This document shows positions 27,522-35,937 of a DNA stretch of 64,000 nt, one piece after another. The notes below the pieces were generated by a model. The model ran no database searches and was not told the origin of the DNA. It saw nothing but the letters and a program-made list of their open reading frames with translations. Origin of the DNA: Erythrobacteraceae bacterium CFH 75059 (lineage in GTDB: Bacteria > Pseudomonadota > Alphaproteobacteria > Sphingomonadales > Sphingomonadaceae). Numbering within the stretch: the stretch's first letter is position 1; each line of letters begins with the position of its first letter. Where the stretch lies: contig SJSR01000005.1 of NCBI GenBank assembly GCA_004331795.1, positions 39,812-103,811 on the forward strand. The letters run 5' to 3'. The position numbers and the translations under genes are program-made.

Positions 27522-28178
27522 ATGCCCTCCGTCATCTTCCCCGGTCCCGAAGGCCGTCTCGAAGGCCGCTTCTCGCCCCCGCGCCGTCCCCGTGCGCCGG
27601 TGGCGATGATCCTGCACCCGCACCCCCACGGGGGCGGAACCATGAACGAGCGCATCACCCAGCACCTCTACAAGACCTTCGTCGACCGCGGCTTTGCCAC
27701 CCTGCGGTTCAATTTCCGCGGCGTGGGCCGCAGCCAGGGCAGCTTCGACAACGGCATCGGCGAGCTGTCGGACGCGGCGTCGGCCCTCGACTGGGTGCAG
27801 TCGATCCACCCGGAATCGCAGACCACATGGGTTGCCGGGGTCAGCTTCGGGGCGCTCATCGGAATGCAGCTCCTCATGCGCCGGCCCGAAATCCGCGGCT
27901 TCATCTCGGTGTCCGCGCCGGCGTCGATGTACGATTTCACCTTCCTGGCGCCGTGCCCGGCCAGCGGCATCTTCATCCACGGGGCGCAGGACACGGTGGT
28001 GCCCCCCGCATCCGTGACCAAGCTCGTCGAGAAGCTGCGGCAGCAGAAGCACATCACCATCCATCACGACGAAATCCCGCGCGCCAACCACTTCTTCGAG
28101 AACGAGATGGAGGATCTGGGCCGCTCGATCGACAACTACCTCAACTTCCGGCTCGATCCGTCCTGCCCGATCCGCTGA
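27522..28178 (+). CDS. Alpha/beta hydrolase family protein
   Basis: A 218-residue cytoplasmic alpha/beta hydrolase of the family typified by MILHPHPHGGGTMN. The nucleophile elbow is GVSFGALIG, the oxyanion region is LRFNFRGVGRSQGSFDNG, and the catalytic aspartate and histidine are in IHGAQDTVVPP and RANHFF. The start is ATG at 27522, since upstream sequence is the divergent promoter. Substrate is unknown; neighbouring Fe-S genes are a recurrent association in this order. Confidence 0.88.
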   Translation: MPSVIFPGPEGRLEGRFSPPRRPRAPVAMILHPHPHGGGTMNERITQHLYKTFVDRGFATLRFNFRGVGRSQGSFDNGIGELSDAASALDWVQSIHPESQTTWVAGVSFGALIGMQLLMRRPEIRGFISVSAPASMYDFTFLAPCPASGIFIHGAQDTVVPPASVTKLVEKLRQQKHITIHHDEIPRANHFFENEMEDLGRSIDNYLNFRLDPSCPIR

Positions 28179-28194
28179 TCCGCGGACGCGGCGA

Positions 28195-28416
28195 TCAGGG
28201 AGGCGGCGCGCGGCCCCGTTCATCACCAAGGCGGCCGAGCGGTGTCGTGCCGTCGGCCGCCGGAACCGTCCAGATCGCGACATTGACGAGCGCAACCACC
28301 GCCAGCAGCACCATCAGCAGCGGCTGACGCACCGCGCCCGTGCGGCGCCACAGCACGAACGCCCCTCCGAGCAGGGCAAGGGCGGCCAGCATCACCAGCG
28401 ACAAGACCCAATTCAT
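28195..28416 (-). CDS. Small two-helix inner-membrane protein, unknown
   Basis: A 73-residue protein with two hydrophobic segments (about residues 4-22 and 33-52) separated by a positive loop WRRTGAVRQ, which predicts a hairpin with a cytoplasmic loop. The C-terminal tail is short and polar. Start ATG at 28416. The pattern is typical of conserved small membrane proteins in sphingomonads, but I cannot name a function. It is convergent with the hydrolase. Confidence 0.6.
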   Translation of the reverse strand: MNWVLSLVMLAALALLGGAFVLWRRTGAVRQPLLMVLLAVVALVNVAIWTVPAADGTTPLGRLGDERGRAPPP

Positions 28417-28458
28417 TCCTCGCCCCTTCCGCCTCGACGCTCATCGCCGGCCCATGCC

Positions 28459-28484
28459 GGAACCGCGCCATCTCCGGCAGCGTT
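28459..28484 (+). promoter_or_regulatory. EcfG-type general stress promoter for DUF3597 gene
   Basis: GGAAC (28459-28463), a 17-base spacer, then CGTT (28481-28484), an exact EcfG consensus match, 41 bases upstream of the ATG at 28526. Spacer length and distance to the start are the same type as in the PfpI promoter. Confidence 0.75.
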
Positions 28485-28525
28485 GCCCGCACAGTCAAGT
28501 CCATCACCGCCAGAGGATTTTCATC

Positions 28526-28984
28526 ATGGGCATTTTCGGATCCATCAAGAACGCCATCTTTGCCACCTTCGATTCCGGCAAGGGCGGCGCGAAGCCAGGC
28601 ACGACCGCTGGCACCGGAACGACGGGCACGCAGCCGGGTGTCAGCGGCAGCGCGCCGCAGGCGGCAGGCGGCGCCGCGGCGCAGGGCCAGACTGCATGGG
28701 CGCAGGCCCCCGTGACGCAGCCCAGCCCCGCCAGCCAGGTGGATGTGGAGCAGCGGCTGGACTCGATGCCGGGCGCCGACAAGCTCAACTGGCGCACCTC
28801 GATCGTCGACCTGATGAAGCTGCTTGGCATCGATTCGAGCTACGAGAACCGCAAGGAGCTGGCGCAGGAGCTTGGCCGCAGCAATTACAGCGGGTCGGCC
28901 GAGGACAATCTGTGGCTGCACAAGCGGACCATGCAGGAACTGGCGGCCAATGGCGGCAAGGTTCCCGCGCAGCTGCTCGACTGA
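28526..28984 (+). CDS. DUF3597 family protein
   Basis: A 152-residue protein. The N-terminus MGIFGSIKNAIF is followed by a Gly/Thr/Ala/Gln-rich linker (about 20-75) and the DUF3597 domain (about 78-150), with KLNWRTSIVDLMKLLGIDSS and NLWLHKRTMQELAANGGKVP. The domain is a compact helical fold; homologues annotated LysM-like are common in bacteria, with no established activity. There is no signal peptide. The ribosome site is AGAGGA upstream of ATG 28526. It is probably general-stress-controlled from the EcfG promoter described separately. Confidence 0.9.
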   Translation: MGIFGSIKNAIFATFDSGKGGAKPGTTAGTGTTGTQPGVSGSAPQAAGGAAAQGQTAWAQAPVTQPSPASQVDVEQRLDSMPGADKLNWRTSIVDLMKLLGIDSSYENRKELAQELGRSNYSGSAEDNLWLHKRTMQELAANGGKVPAQLLD

Positions 28985-29046
28985 CCCGCAGCAAGACGAC
29001 CTCATCCGATTGACAGCGCGCCGTGGCGGCGCCCATCCTTGCCGCC

Positions 29047-30894
29047 ATGGTGCCCTGCCCTTCCCTGACCCGCCGCCAGGCTCTGCTTGGCCTTGCCTCC
29101 ACCGCGGCTCTCGCGCTCCCGGGATGCGTGACGGGGCAGCCCGGACACGCGTTGGCAACCGCCACCGATCCGGGCGCCCTGCTCGACAGCGTCGCCTTCA
29201 ACCTGCTGCGGCACGAACCGGCCCGCGCCACCGGGGCGGGCGTCGACACGGGCGAGCACGCTTACCTGCGCGGCCGCCTCGGCGACACGAGCCTCAGCGG
29301 ACAGGCCGCCTATGCCGAGCAGTTGCGCCGCGACCTCGCCCGCGTGCAGGCCGTGCCCCGCGCCGGGCTGGCGGCGGACATGATCACCAACCTCGAAGTC
29401 GTCGAGAGCGGCTACGCCACCGCGCTGGCGGGTTTTGCCCTGCCCTATGGCGATGTGGCCGTCGGGGGATGGCGCAACGCGCCCTATGCCGTGATCCAGA
29501 ACGTCGGCAGCTATCTTGACCTGCCGCGCTTCATGGACGCCGATCAGCCGCTCGCCAGCGCCGAGGATGCCGAGCATTACCTGGCCCGCATCCTCGCCGT
29601 GCCGCGGGTGCTCGACGGCGAGCTGGAGCGCATCCGCCATGCCCGCGGTCTGGGCGTGATCCCTCCGGCGTTCCTGCTCGACAAGGCGATCGCGCAGATG
29701 ACCGCCACGGCGGAGCAGGCCAGCCAGGGCGCCTTCCTGGCGCGCGCGTTCCGGGAACGGCTGACGCGGGCGTCGCTGCCTCTCGCCCATGCCGACCGGG
29801 CGGAGGAGGCGGTGCGGGGGCCGGTGCTGGCCGCTCTGCTGCGCCAGCTCGAGGAGCTGCGGCAAGAGCGCCGGCAGGCGAGCGACGCACCCGGCATGTA
29901 TGCGCGGCCGCATGGCGAGGAATGGTATGGCTGGGCCTTGCGGGCGAGCACCACCACGACGCTCGGCCCGGAGGCCGTCCACCGGCAGGGGCTGGAGGAG
30001 CTGGAGGCGCTGCACGCGCGCATGGACCCGATCCTGCGCCGGATCGGATACACGACCGGGTCGATCGGCGCGCGGATGCAGGCGCTCTCGCGCGATCCGC
30101 GCTACCAGTTTCCCGCCGGCGATCCGGGCCGGGCGGAAATCATGGCGGTGATCGAGGACCGGATCGGCTGGATCCGGGCGCAGATGCCGCGTGCCTTCCG
30201 CACCCTCGTCGATCCGCGCGTCGAAGTGCGCCGGCTGCCGCTGTCCGAGGAACCGGGGGCGCCCGCCGCGTATGGCGGAGCGGGCAGCAAGGATGGCAGC
30301 ATTCCGGCGCGCATGTGGATCAACCTGCGGACCACCGATCTTCACCGCCGCTACGACCTGCCCGATCTCGTGTTCCATGAAACCCTCCCCGGCCACGTGT
30401 GGGAGGGCGAGTATTCCAACCGCCTGCCGCTCATCCGCTCGATCCTCGCCTTCAACGCCTTCTCCGAAGGCTGGGCGCTCTATGGCGAGCAGCTTGCCGA
30501 CGAGCTTGGGGCCTATGACGCGTTCGAGGTCGGCCGCCTCGGCTATCTTCAGGCGCTTGCCTTCCGCGCCTGCCGGATGGTGGTCGACACCGGCCTCCAC
30601 GCGAAGGGCTGGAGCCGGGCACAGGCGGTCAACTTCTTCGTCGAACGCAACGGTTCCAAGCGGGAGGAGGTCGAGAGCGAGGTCGACCGCTATTGCTCCT
30701 GGCCGGCTCAGGCATGCGGCTACAAGCTGGGCCACTCGCAGATCGTGGCGATGCGCGACCGCGCCCAGGAGCAGCTGGGCAGCGCCTTCGACCTGCGCGA
30801 TTTCAACGACGCCATCGTGCTCGGCGGCAACGCGCCCCTCGACGTCATGGCGCGCAATGTCGACCGCTACATCGCGCGCGCCCGGAGGCGCTGA
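29047..30894 (+). CDS. DUF885 family putative peptidase, Tat-type lipoprotein
   Basis: A 615-residue exported hydrolase. The signal TRRQALLGLASTAALALPGC combines twin arginines with a lipobox cysteine, so folded export and membrane anchoring are likely. The metal-site motif VFHETLPGHVWE (HExxxGH) is near residue 450, and GWALYGEQLADELG and CSWPAQACGYKLGH are the other DUF885 signatures. Homologues are predicted zinc carboxypeptidase-like enzymes. The start is ATG at 29047, chosen because it places the arginines near the N-terminus. Confidence 0.88.
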   Translation: MVPCPSLTRRQALLGLASTAALALPGCVTGQPGHALATATDPGALLDSVAFNLLRHEPARATGAGVDTGEHAYLRGRLGDTSLSGQAAYAEQLRRDLARVQAVPRAGLAADMITNLEVVESGYATALAGFALPYGDVAVGGWRNAPYAVIQNVGSYLDLPRFMDADQPLASAEDAEHYLARILAVPRVLDGELERIRHARGLGVIPPAFLLDKAIAQMTATAEQASQGAFLARAFRERLTRASLPLAHADRAEEAVRGPVLAALLRQLEELRQERRQASDAPGMYARPHGEEWYGWALRASTTTTLGPEAVHRQGLEELEALHARMDPILRRIGYTTGSIGARMQALSRDPRYQFPAGDPGRAEIMAVIEDRIGWIRAQMPRAFRTLVDPRVEVRRLPLSEEPGAPAAYGGAGSKDGSIPARMWINLRTTDLHRRYDLPDLVFHETLPGHVWEGEYSNRLPLIRSILAFNAFSEGWALYGEQLADELGAYDAFEVGRLGYLQALAFRACRMVVDTGLHAKGWSRAQAVNFFVERNGSKREEVESEVDRYCSWPAQACGYKLGHSQIVAMRDRAQEQLGSAFDLRDFNDAIVLGGNAPLDVMARNVDRYIARARRR

Positions 30895-30923
30895 GGGCGC
30901 GTCCCTTCTCCGGGTGGCGCGGC

Positions 30924-30952
30924 TTGACTCGCGCCGTCGCGACGTGCCAGCC
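30924..30952 (+). promoter_or_regulatory. Candidate promoter for the TPR metalloprotease-like gene
   Basis: CTTGACT (-35 box at 30924-30929) is followed after 17 bases by a CCAGCC-like -10 region. This fits weak GC-rich alphaproteobacterial promoters and lies about 25 bases before the start codon. Confidence 0.3.
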
Positions 30953-30976
30953 TGTTGGCCGGGGGGGAAACACGTC

Positions 30977-32566
30977 ATGCGGTTGATATTGTTGCTCGTA
31001 GCGGCGCTGTTCGTCACGGGTCCGGCGCACGCGCGCTGGCACGAGGCGCAGAGCCAGCATTTCGTCATCTACGCCAACGACCGGCCGCAGGACGTGCAGG
31101 CCTTCGCCGAGATGCTGGAGAAATATCACGCCGCTCTCCAGTATCTGAGCGGCCGGCCCGCCGCTCCGGTCAGCCCGTCGAACCGGGTGGTGATCTTCGC
31201 TGTCGGAAGCGAACGGCACATGGAGCGCATGGCCGACGGCAACCCCTTCGTCGCCGGCTTCTACATCCCGCGCGCGGGCGGCTCGCGCGCCTATGTGCAG
31301 AACATCGCCCTGCGCCGCGACCGGGTGGACTTTTCCGTCAAGGTGCTGCTGCACGAATACGCGCACCACTTCCTCATGGCCCAGAGCCGCTTCGACATGC
31401 CCCGGTGGATGAGCGAAGGCGCGGCCGAATTCTACGCCTCGGCCCTGTTCCCCGACAGCGGACACGTCTCGCTCGGCCGGCCTGCCGCGCACCGCGCCCA
31501 GGAAATCCTCGAGGCGCCGAACATCCCCATCCGCCACCTCATTGATGACGGCCGGTCAGGCACCAAGCCCCGCAACCTCATGATCGGCTTCTACGGGCAG
31601 AGCTGGCTGATGTACCACTACCTCATGTTCGCGCCCGAGCGGCAGGGACAGCTGGACGCCTATGCGCGCCACCTGATGGCCGGAACGCCATCGGTGAAGG
31701 CGGCGGAGGCGGCGTTCGGCGATCTCGACGCGCTCGACAAGGAACTGACACGCTACGCCCGCGCGCCGCGGATGATGTCCGTCAACCTGTCCCCGGAACG
31801 TCTGGGTCCGATCCCGGCGGTGCGCGTGTCCCCGCTGGCCGAGGGCCACGCGGCCGCCATGCCGCTCATCATGCGCTCGCAGCGCGGGGTGAGCAAGCGC
31901 GAGGCGCCGGGACTTGCCGCCTCGCTGCGCAGGATCGCCGAGCGGTATCCGCAGGATGCGCAGGTGTTCGCGGCCCTCGCCGAGGCCGAGTTCGACGCCG
32001 GAAACGATGCCGCCGCCATCGCCGCGGCCGACAAGGCCATCGCGCTCGACCCGTCCATCGCCAACGCCTACGTCCAGAAGGGCTACGCCCTGTTCCGGCA
32101 GGCGCGGGACGCGGGCGACAAGGACGCGGCCTACGCCGCCGCGATGGCGCCGTTCACGCAGCTCAACCGGCTCGAGAACGACCACCCCCTGCCGCTGATC
32201 TACTATCATCGCAGCTTCTCGGAACGCGGCGCGCCGCTGACGGAGAGGGCGCGCCACGCGCTCGAACGCGCGGGCGAACTGGCGCCGTTCGATCGCAGCC
32301 TGTGGCTCGACATCGGCCTCATGCAGGCCGAGGAAGGCAAGCGTGACATGGCGGTCGCCAGCCTCGCATCCGTCGCCTACAGCCCGCACCCCGATCTCAG
32401 CAGCAAGCAGGCACAGGCCATCATCGACGCGATCAACGCCGCTGGCGACGGGGCCTTGCCGGATCTCAGGGCGCTGATGACGTCGGTCGCCCAGGCCGAG
32501 AAGGATGAGAAGGCTTCGGACGATCGCGCCCGGTCGGCGCATCGCCGCGCACGCCACCCGAACTGA
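30977..32566 (+). CDS. Exported gluzincin-like protein with C-terminal TPR region
   Basis: A 529-residue protein. The signal peptide (residues 1-19, ending AHA-RW) is followed by a domain with HEYAHHFL (about residues 134-141) and the downstream acidic WMSEGAAEFYAS, a gluzincin arrangement (HExxH plus Glu) as in DUF1570-like peptidases. The second half has helical repeats, e.g. FAALAEAEFDAGNDAAAIAAADKA and IANAYVQKGYALFRQA, which read as TPR units. A role in the periplasm or at the outer membrane is likely; no substrate is known. Confidence 0.83.
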   Translation: MRLILLLVAALFVTGPAHARWHEAQSQHFVIYANDRPQDVQAFAEMLEKYHAALQYLSGRPAAPVSPSNRVVIFAVGSERHMERMADGNPFVAGFYIPRAGGSRAYVQNIALRRDRVDFSVKVLLHEYAHHFLMAQSRFDMPRWMSEGAAEFYASALFPDSGHVSLGRPAAHRAQEILEAPNIPIRHLIDDGRSGTKPRNLMIGFYGQSWLMYHYLMFAPERQGQLDAYARHLMAGTPSVKAAEAAFGDLDALDKELTRYARAPRMMSVNLSPERLGPIPAVRVSPLAEGHAAAMPLIMRSQRGVSKREAPGLAASLRRIAERYPQDAQVFAALAEAEFDAGNDAAAIAAADKAIALDPSIANAYVQKGYALFRQARDAGDKDAAYAAAMAPFTQLNRLENDHPLPLIYYHRSFSERGAPLTERARHALERAGELAPFDRSLWLDIGLMQAEEGKRDMAVASLASVAYSPHPDLSSKQAQAIIDAINAAGDGALPDLRALMTSVAQAEKDEKASDDRARSAHRRARHPN

Positions 32567-32569
32567 AAC

Positions 32570-32592
32570 GGGCGGAGAGGCCTCGCCCCTTT
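32570..32592 (+). terminator. Possible terminator after the TPR gene
   Basis: GGGCG (32570-32574) pairs with CGCCC (32584-32588), with an internal GAGGCCTC, followed by CTTT. Short stem and minimal T-run, so low confidence. Confidence 0.3.
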
Positions 32593-32617
32593 CGACAGCC
32601 GCGCCCGCGCCGCCGGG

Positions 32618-33139
32618 CTAGCGCGCCAGCCCTTTCACGACGGCGCCGAGGATGCCGCCCAGCCCGGCCCCGGCAGCGCCGGATCCGCTGCCGGGCTGCT
32701 GCCGGCCGCCCTGCTGCATCAGCATTCCGATCGCCGCCATCGCAAGGATCGGGAGCATCTTCTTGAGCAGCGTCTGGTCGAGCCCGGATACGGCCGAGGC
32801 TTCCTGCGTGACAGACCGGCTGACATCCTTGCTGCCGAAGATCGACCCGAGGATGTCGTTGCCCTGCTGAACCGGGGTCGGCTGGGCGCCCGTCACGGCG
32901 TCGAGCAGGCCGCCGCCGCCGCCGAACCCGCCCAGGATGGCGGACAGGCCGCCAAGGCCGCCCGGTCCGGCCGGAGATGCGGCCGCGCCCGCACCGCCCG
33001 CCGCGCTCCGGCCCAGCCCCGCCACGATGGCCGGCAACAAGGCGGCCGCCCCGCTGCGGGCGGTCTGCTCGTCAATGCCAAGCTCGCGCGCCATGCTCGG
33101 GACGACGGGTGAATTGAGAAGGCTCTGGGCAAGGGACAT
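32618..33139 (-). CDS. DUF937 family protein (YidB-like)
   Basis: A 173-residue protein. The DUF937 domain begins with LNSPVVPSMARELGIDEQTARSGAAALLPAIVAGL and ends around LLKKMLPILAMAAIGML, with Gly-rich linkers between and at the C-terminus. E. coli YidB belongs to this family; its function is unknown. There is no signal peptide. It is preceded by a 229-base gap containing the pckA hairpin and a weak EcfG-like site. Confidence 0.88.
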   Translation of the reverse strand: MSLAQSLLNSPVVPSMARELGIDEQTARSGAAALLPAIVAGLGRSAAGGAGAAASPAGPGGLGGLSAILGGFGGGGGLLDAVTGAQPTPVQQGNDILGSIFGSKDVSRSVTQEASAVSGLDQTLLKKMLPILAMAAIGMLMQQGGRQQPGSGSGAAGAGLGGILGAVVKGLAR

Positions 33140-33201
33140 GGCGGGACCTTGTGCTGGTTGAAGGAACGGACAGCGGTGCCTCGGCTCCGCTCGTCCTTTC
33201 C

Positions 33202-33226
33202 AACGCGCAGCGCCCGATCCCTTTCC
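33202..33226 (-). promoter_or_regulatory. Weak EcfG-like promoter upstream of DUF937 gene
   Basis: Read on the minus strand: GGAAA, a 16-base spacer, CGTT. One mismatch in the -35 (A for C). It lies 62 bases from the start codon. Reported because two perfect sites of this type occur nearby. Confidence 0.3.
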
Positions 33227-33317
33227 CGGCCAAGAGGCGCGCCGCTCCGCGCGGCGTCAGAGCACGTCGCGCCGCCATTGACGCACCGATATGCGACTTG
33301 CAGGCCTGGTGGAGCGC

Positions 33318-33345
33318 CCCCGCTCCGGCGTCACGCCGGGCGGGG
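33318..33345 (-). terminator. Strong hairpin after pckA
   Basis: CCCCGC and CCGGCG (33318-33330, one bulged T) pair with CGCCGG and GCGGGG (33334-33345) around a 3-base loop, giving a 12-bp GC stem 24 bases after the pckA stop. There is no T-run. Confidence 0.5.
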
Positions 33346-33368
33346 ATCTCCTCTCCAAACCGTTGCCG

Positions 33369-34973
33369 TCAGGCCGCCTGCGGCGCCGCCTTGCGGACAC
33401 CTTCGTCGACATGGTCGGCGAACTGCGCAAAATTGTCGACGAACAGCTGCACCAGCTTGCGGGCCGCTTCGTCATACGCCTCGCCATCCGCCCAGGTCGT
33501 GCGCGGATCGAGGATGGACTGGTCGATCCCCAGCGCCTCGAGCTGCGGAACGGACACCGGAACCTCGAAGCCGAAGTGGCGGTCGCGGCGGAACTCCGCG
33601 TCGTTGAGCGACCCGTCCAGCGCCGCGTTCAACAGCGCGCGGGTGGCCTTGATCGGCATGCGGGTGCCGGTGCCGTACATGCCTCCGGTCCAGCCGGTGT
33701 TCACCAGCCAGCACGACACCCCGCCAGCCGCTATCCGCTCCTTAAGGAGGTTGCCGTAGACCGAAGGATGGCGCGGCATGAAGGGCGCGCCGAAGCAGGT
33801 GGAGAACGTCGCCTCCGGCTCGGTCACGCCCATTTCGGTTCCCGCCACCTTGGCGGTGTAGCCCGACAGGAAGTGGTACATCGCCTGATCAGGCGTGAGC
33901 CGGGCGATCGGCGGGAGCACGCCGAAGGCATCAGCGGTCAGCATGACGACGTTGGACGGCACCGGTCCGAGGTTTTCCGCCGAAGTGTTGGGGATGAACT
34001 CCAGCGGATAGGCCCCGCGGGTGTTCTCGGTCTTGCTGTTGTCGTCGAAATCGATCTCGCGCGTCTCGGGGTCGACGACCACGTTCTCCAGCACCGTGCC
34101 GAACCGCTGCGTGGTGGCGTAGATCTCGGGTTCGGCTTCCGCGGACAGGCGGATCATCTTGGCATAGCAGCCACCCTCGAAGTTGAACACGGCGGTGTCC
34201 GACCAGCCGTGTTCGTCATCGCCGATGAGGGTGCGGCTCGCGTCCGCCGAGAGCGTCGTCTTGCCCGTGCCCGACAGCCCGAAAAAGACCGCGGTGCGGC
34301 CGTCCGGCCCCACATTGGCGGAGCAGTGCATGGGCATCACGCCCTTCGCCGGCAGCAGGTAGTTGAGCACGCCGAACACGCTCTTCTTCATCTCGCCGGC
34401 ATACTGCGTGCCGCCGATCAGGATCAGCTTCTCGGTGAAGTTGACCGCGATCACCGTTTCGCTGCGGCAGCCGTGGCGGGCAGGATCGGCCCGGAAGCTC
34501 GGCAGGTCGATGATCGTGTATTCGGGCGTGAAGTCCTCGAGTTCGGCCCGCGTGGGACGCACGAGCAGGGTGCGGATGAACAGGTTGTGCCAGGCCAGCT
34601 CGTTGATGACGCGGACATTGACGCGGTGCTCGGGCTGCGACCCGCCGAACAGGTCGGCCACATACAGCGTCTCCTTGTCGGCAAGCGCAGCAAGGAAATC
34701 TTCCTTCAGCGCCGCGAAGTGCTCGGGACCCATGGGAAGGTTGACCTTGCCCCAGGCCACGCTGTCCGCGGTCTGCGCATCGCGGACGATGTACTTGTCC
34801 TTGGCGCTGCGCCCGGTGTGCTTGCCGGTGTCGACGACCAGCGGGCCGCCCTTCGCGAGAATGCCTTCGCCGTTGCGCAGGGCATGCTCCACCAGCTGCG
34901 GCGTTCCCAGGTTCGCCTCCACCTTCGCCCGGGTCGAAAACCCCTGATCCGCCAAAGACTTCGCCAGCGTCAT
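33369..34973 (-). CDS. pckA: Phosphoenolpyruvate carboxykinase (ATP)
   Basis: Converts oxaloacetate and ATP to phosphoenolpyruvate, the entry step of gluconeogenesis. 534 residues, the usual length. Motifs are [15 protein letters not shown] (substrate site), [13 protein letters not shown] (kinase-1a P-loop) and [16 protein letters not shown]. The start [11 protein letters not shown] at 34973 has AAGGAG upstream. It is divergent from chvI across 208 bases. This pckA next to chvI-chvG-hprK arrangement is conserved in alphaproteobacteria, where ChvI is known to influence pckA. Confidence 0.96.
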   Translation of the reverse strand: MTLAKSLADQGFSTRAKVEANLGTPQLVEHALRNGEGILAKGGPLVVDTGKHTGRSAKDKYIVRDAQTADSVAWGKVNLPMGPEHFAALKEDFLAALADKETLYVADLFGGSQPEHRVNVRVINELAWHNLFIRTLLVRPTRAELEDFTPEYTIIDLPSFRADPARHGCRSETVIAVNFTEKLILIGGTQYAGEMKKSVFGVLNYLLPAKGVMPMHCSANVGPDGRTAVFFGLSGTGKTTLSADASRTLIGDDEHGWSDTAVFNFEGGCYAKMIRLSAEAEPEIYATTQRFGTVLENVVVDPETREIDFDDNSKTENTRGAYPLEFIPNTSAENLGPVPSNVVMLTADAFGVLPPIARLTPDQAMYHFLSGYTAKVAGTEMGVTEPEATFSTCFGAPFMPRHPSVYGNLLKERIAAGGVSCWLVNTGWTGGMYGTGTRMPIKATRALLNAALDGSLNDAEFRRDRHFGFEVPVSVPQLEALGIDQSILDPRTTWADGEAYDEAARKLVQLFVDNFAQFADHVDEGVRKAAPQAA

Positions 34974-35181
34974 CGTCGATCTCCTTGCGGCCACGCGGCC
35001 ACTCCCGCCACGTCGCCCGCGCATCCGCAGCATACGAATGCGGCACCTGTTTGGCTGTGCCCGTAACGCGGCCGGATGGACAGGTCAAACCGCATGCGCA
35101 CGGCGTCCGGGACCGGCACGGGGCGGCTGCGGCACGCCCTGCCCGTTGCGCCGTTCGGACCTGCGGCGTAGTTTGCCCCCC

Positions 35182-35937
35182 GTGACGCACCGCGAACACC
35201 CCGTGGCGCCGCAACTGGCGCAACAGACCATCGCGCTCGTCGATGACGACCGCAACATCCTCGCCACCGTGTCCATCGCGCTGCAGGCAGAAGGATTCGC
35301 GACTCGCACCTATGCCGATGCGGAAGCGGCGCTGGACGCGCTGCTCGCCGATCCGCCGGACCTCGCCGTGTTCGACATCAAGATGCCGCGCATGGACGGC
35401 ATGGAGCTGCTGGCGCGCCTGCGGGAGAGATCCGATCTGCCGGTCATCTTCCTGACCAGCAAGGATGCGGAGGAGGACGAGGAAGCCGGTTTCGAGATGG
35501 GCGCGGACGACTACCTCGCCAAGCCGTTCAGCCTGCGCCTGCTGCTGGCGCGGATCCGCGCAGTTCTGCGGCGGACGGAGGCGCGGCGCCCTGCGGCCGT
35601 CGACGAACAGGCCCACGACACTCCCTCCGCGGGCGAGGTCATCCGGCGGGGACGGCTGACCATCGACCCGGAACGGCACCACGTGACATGGGACGACAAG
35701 CCCATCGCCCTTACCGTGACCGAGTTCCTCGTGCTGGAGGCGCTGGCCGAGCGGCCAGGCGTGATCCGCACGCGCAACCAGCTGATGCAGGCGGCTTATC
35801 CGGACGACGCCACGGTGGACGACCGGACGGTGGACAGCCACATCAAGCGGATGCGGCGCAAGTTCCGCGAGGTCGACCCCGACTTTGCCGGGATCGAGAC
35901 GCTCTACGGAGCTGGCTACAGCTTCATTGATGACTGA
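35182..35937 (+). CDS. chvI: Two-component response regulator ChvI (OmpR family)
   Basis: A 251-residue regulator. The receiver domain (about 15-130) has the acidic pair LVDDDRN, the phosphoacceptor aspartate in [13 protein letters not shown] and the lysine in DDYLAKPFS. The OmpR-type winged helix (about 150-250) includes [17 protein letters not shown] and [13 protein letters not shown]. The start is GTG at 35182; GTG at 35203 is nearly as good and neither has a clear ribosome site. The end overlaps the start of chvG by 8 bases. Confidence 0.93.
   Translation: MTHREHPVAPQLAQQTIALVDDDRNILATVSIALQAEGFATRTYADAEAALDALLADPPDLAVFDIKMPRMDGMELLARLRERSDLPVIFLTSKDAEEDEEAGFEMGADDYLAKPFSLRLLLARIRAVLRRTEARRPAAVDEQAHDTPSAGEVIRRGRLTIDPERHHVTWDDKPIALTVTEFLVLEALAERPGVIRTRNQLMQAAYPDDATVDDRTVDSHIKRMRRKFREVDPDFAGIETLYGAGYSFIDD

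Noticed and set aside
29002..31068. Long minus-strand frame across the DUF885 gene
   Set aside because: Arg/Gly/His-rich shadow; the plus strand encodes the DUF885 motifs and a signal peptide.
33291..35066. Long plus-strand frame opposite pckA
   Set aside because: Antisense of pckA, which has all its motifs and a ribosome site.
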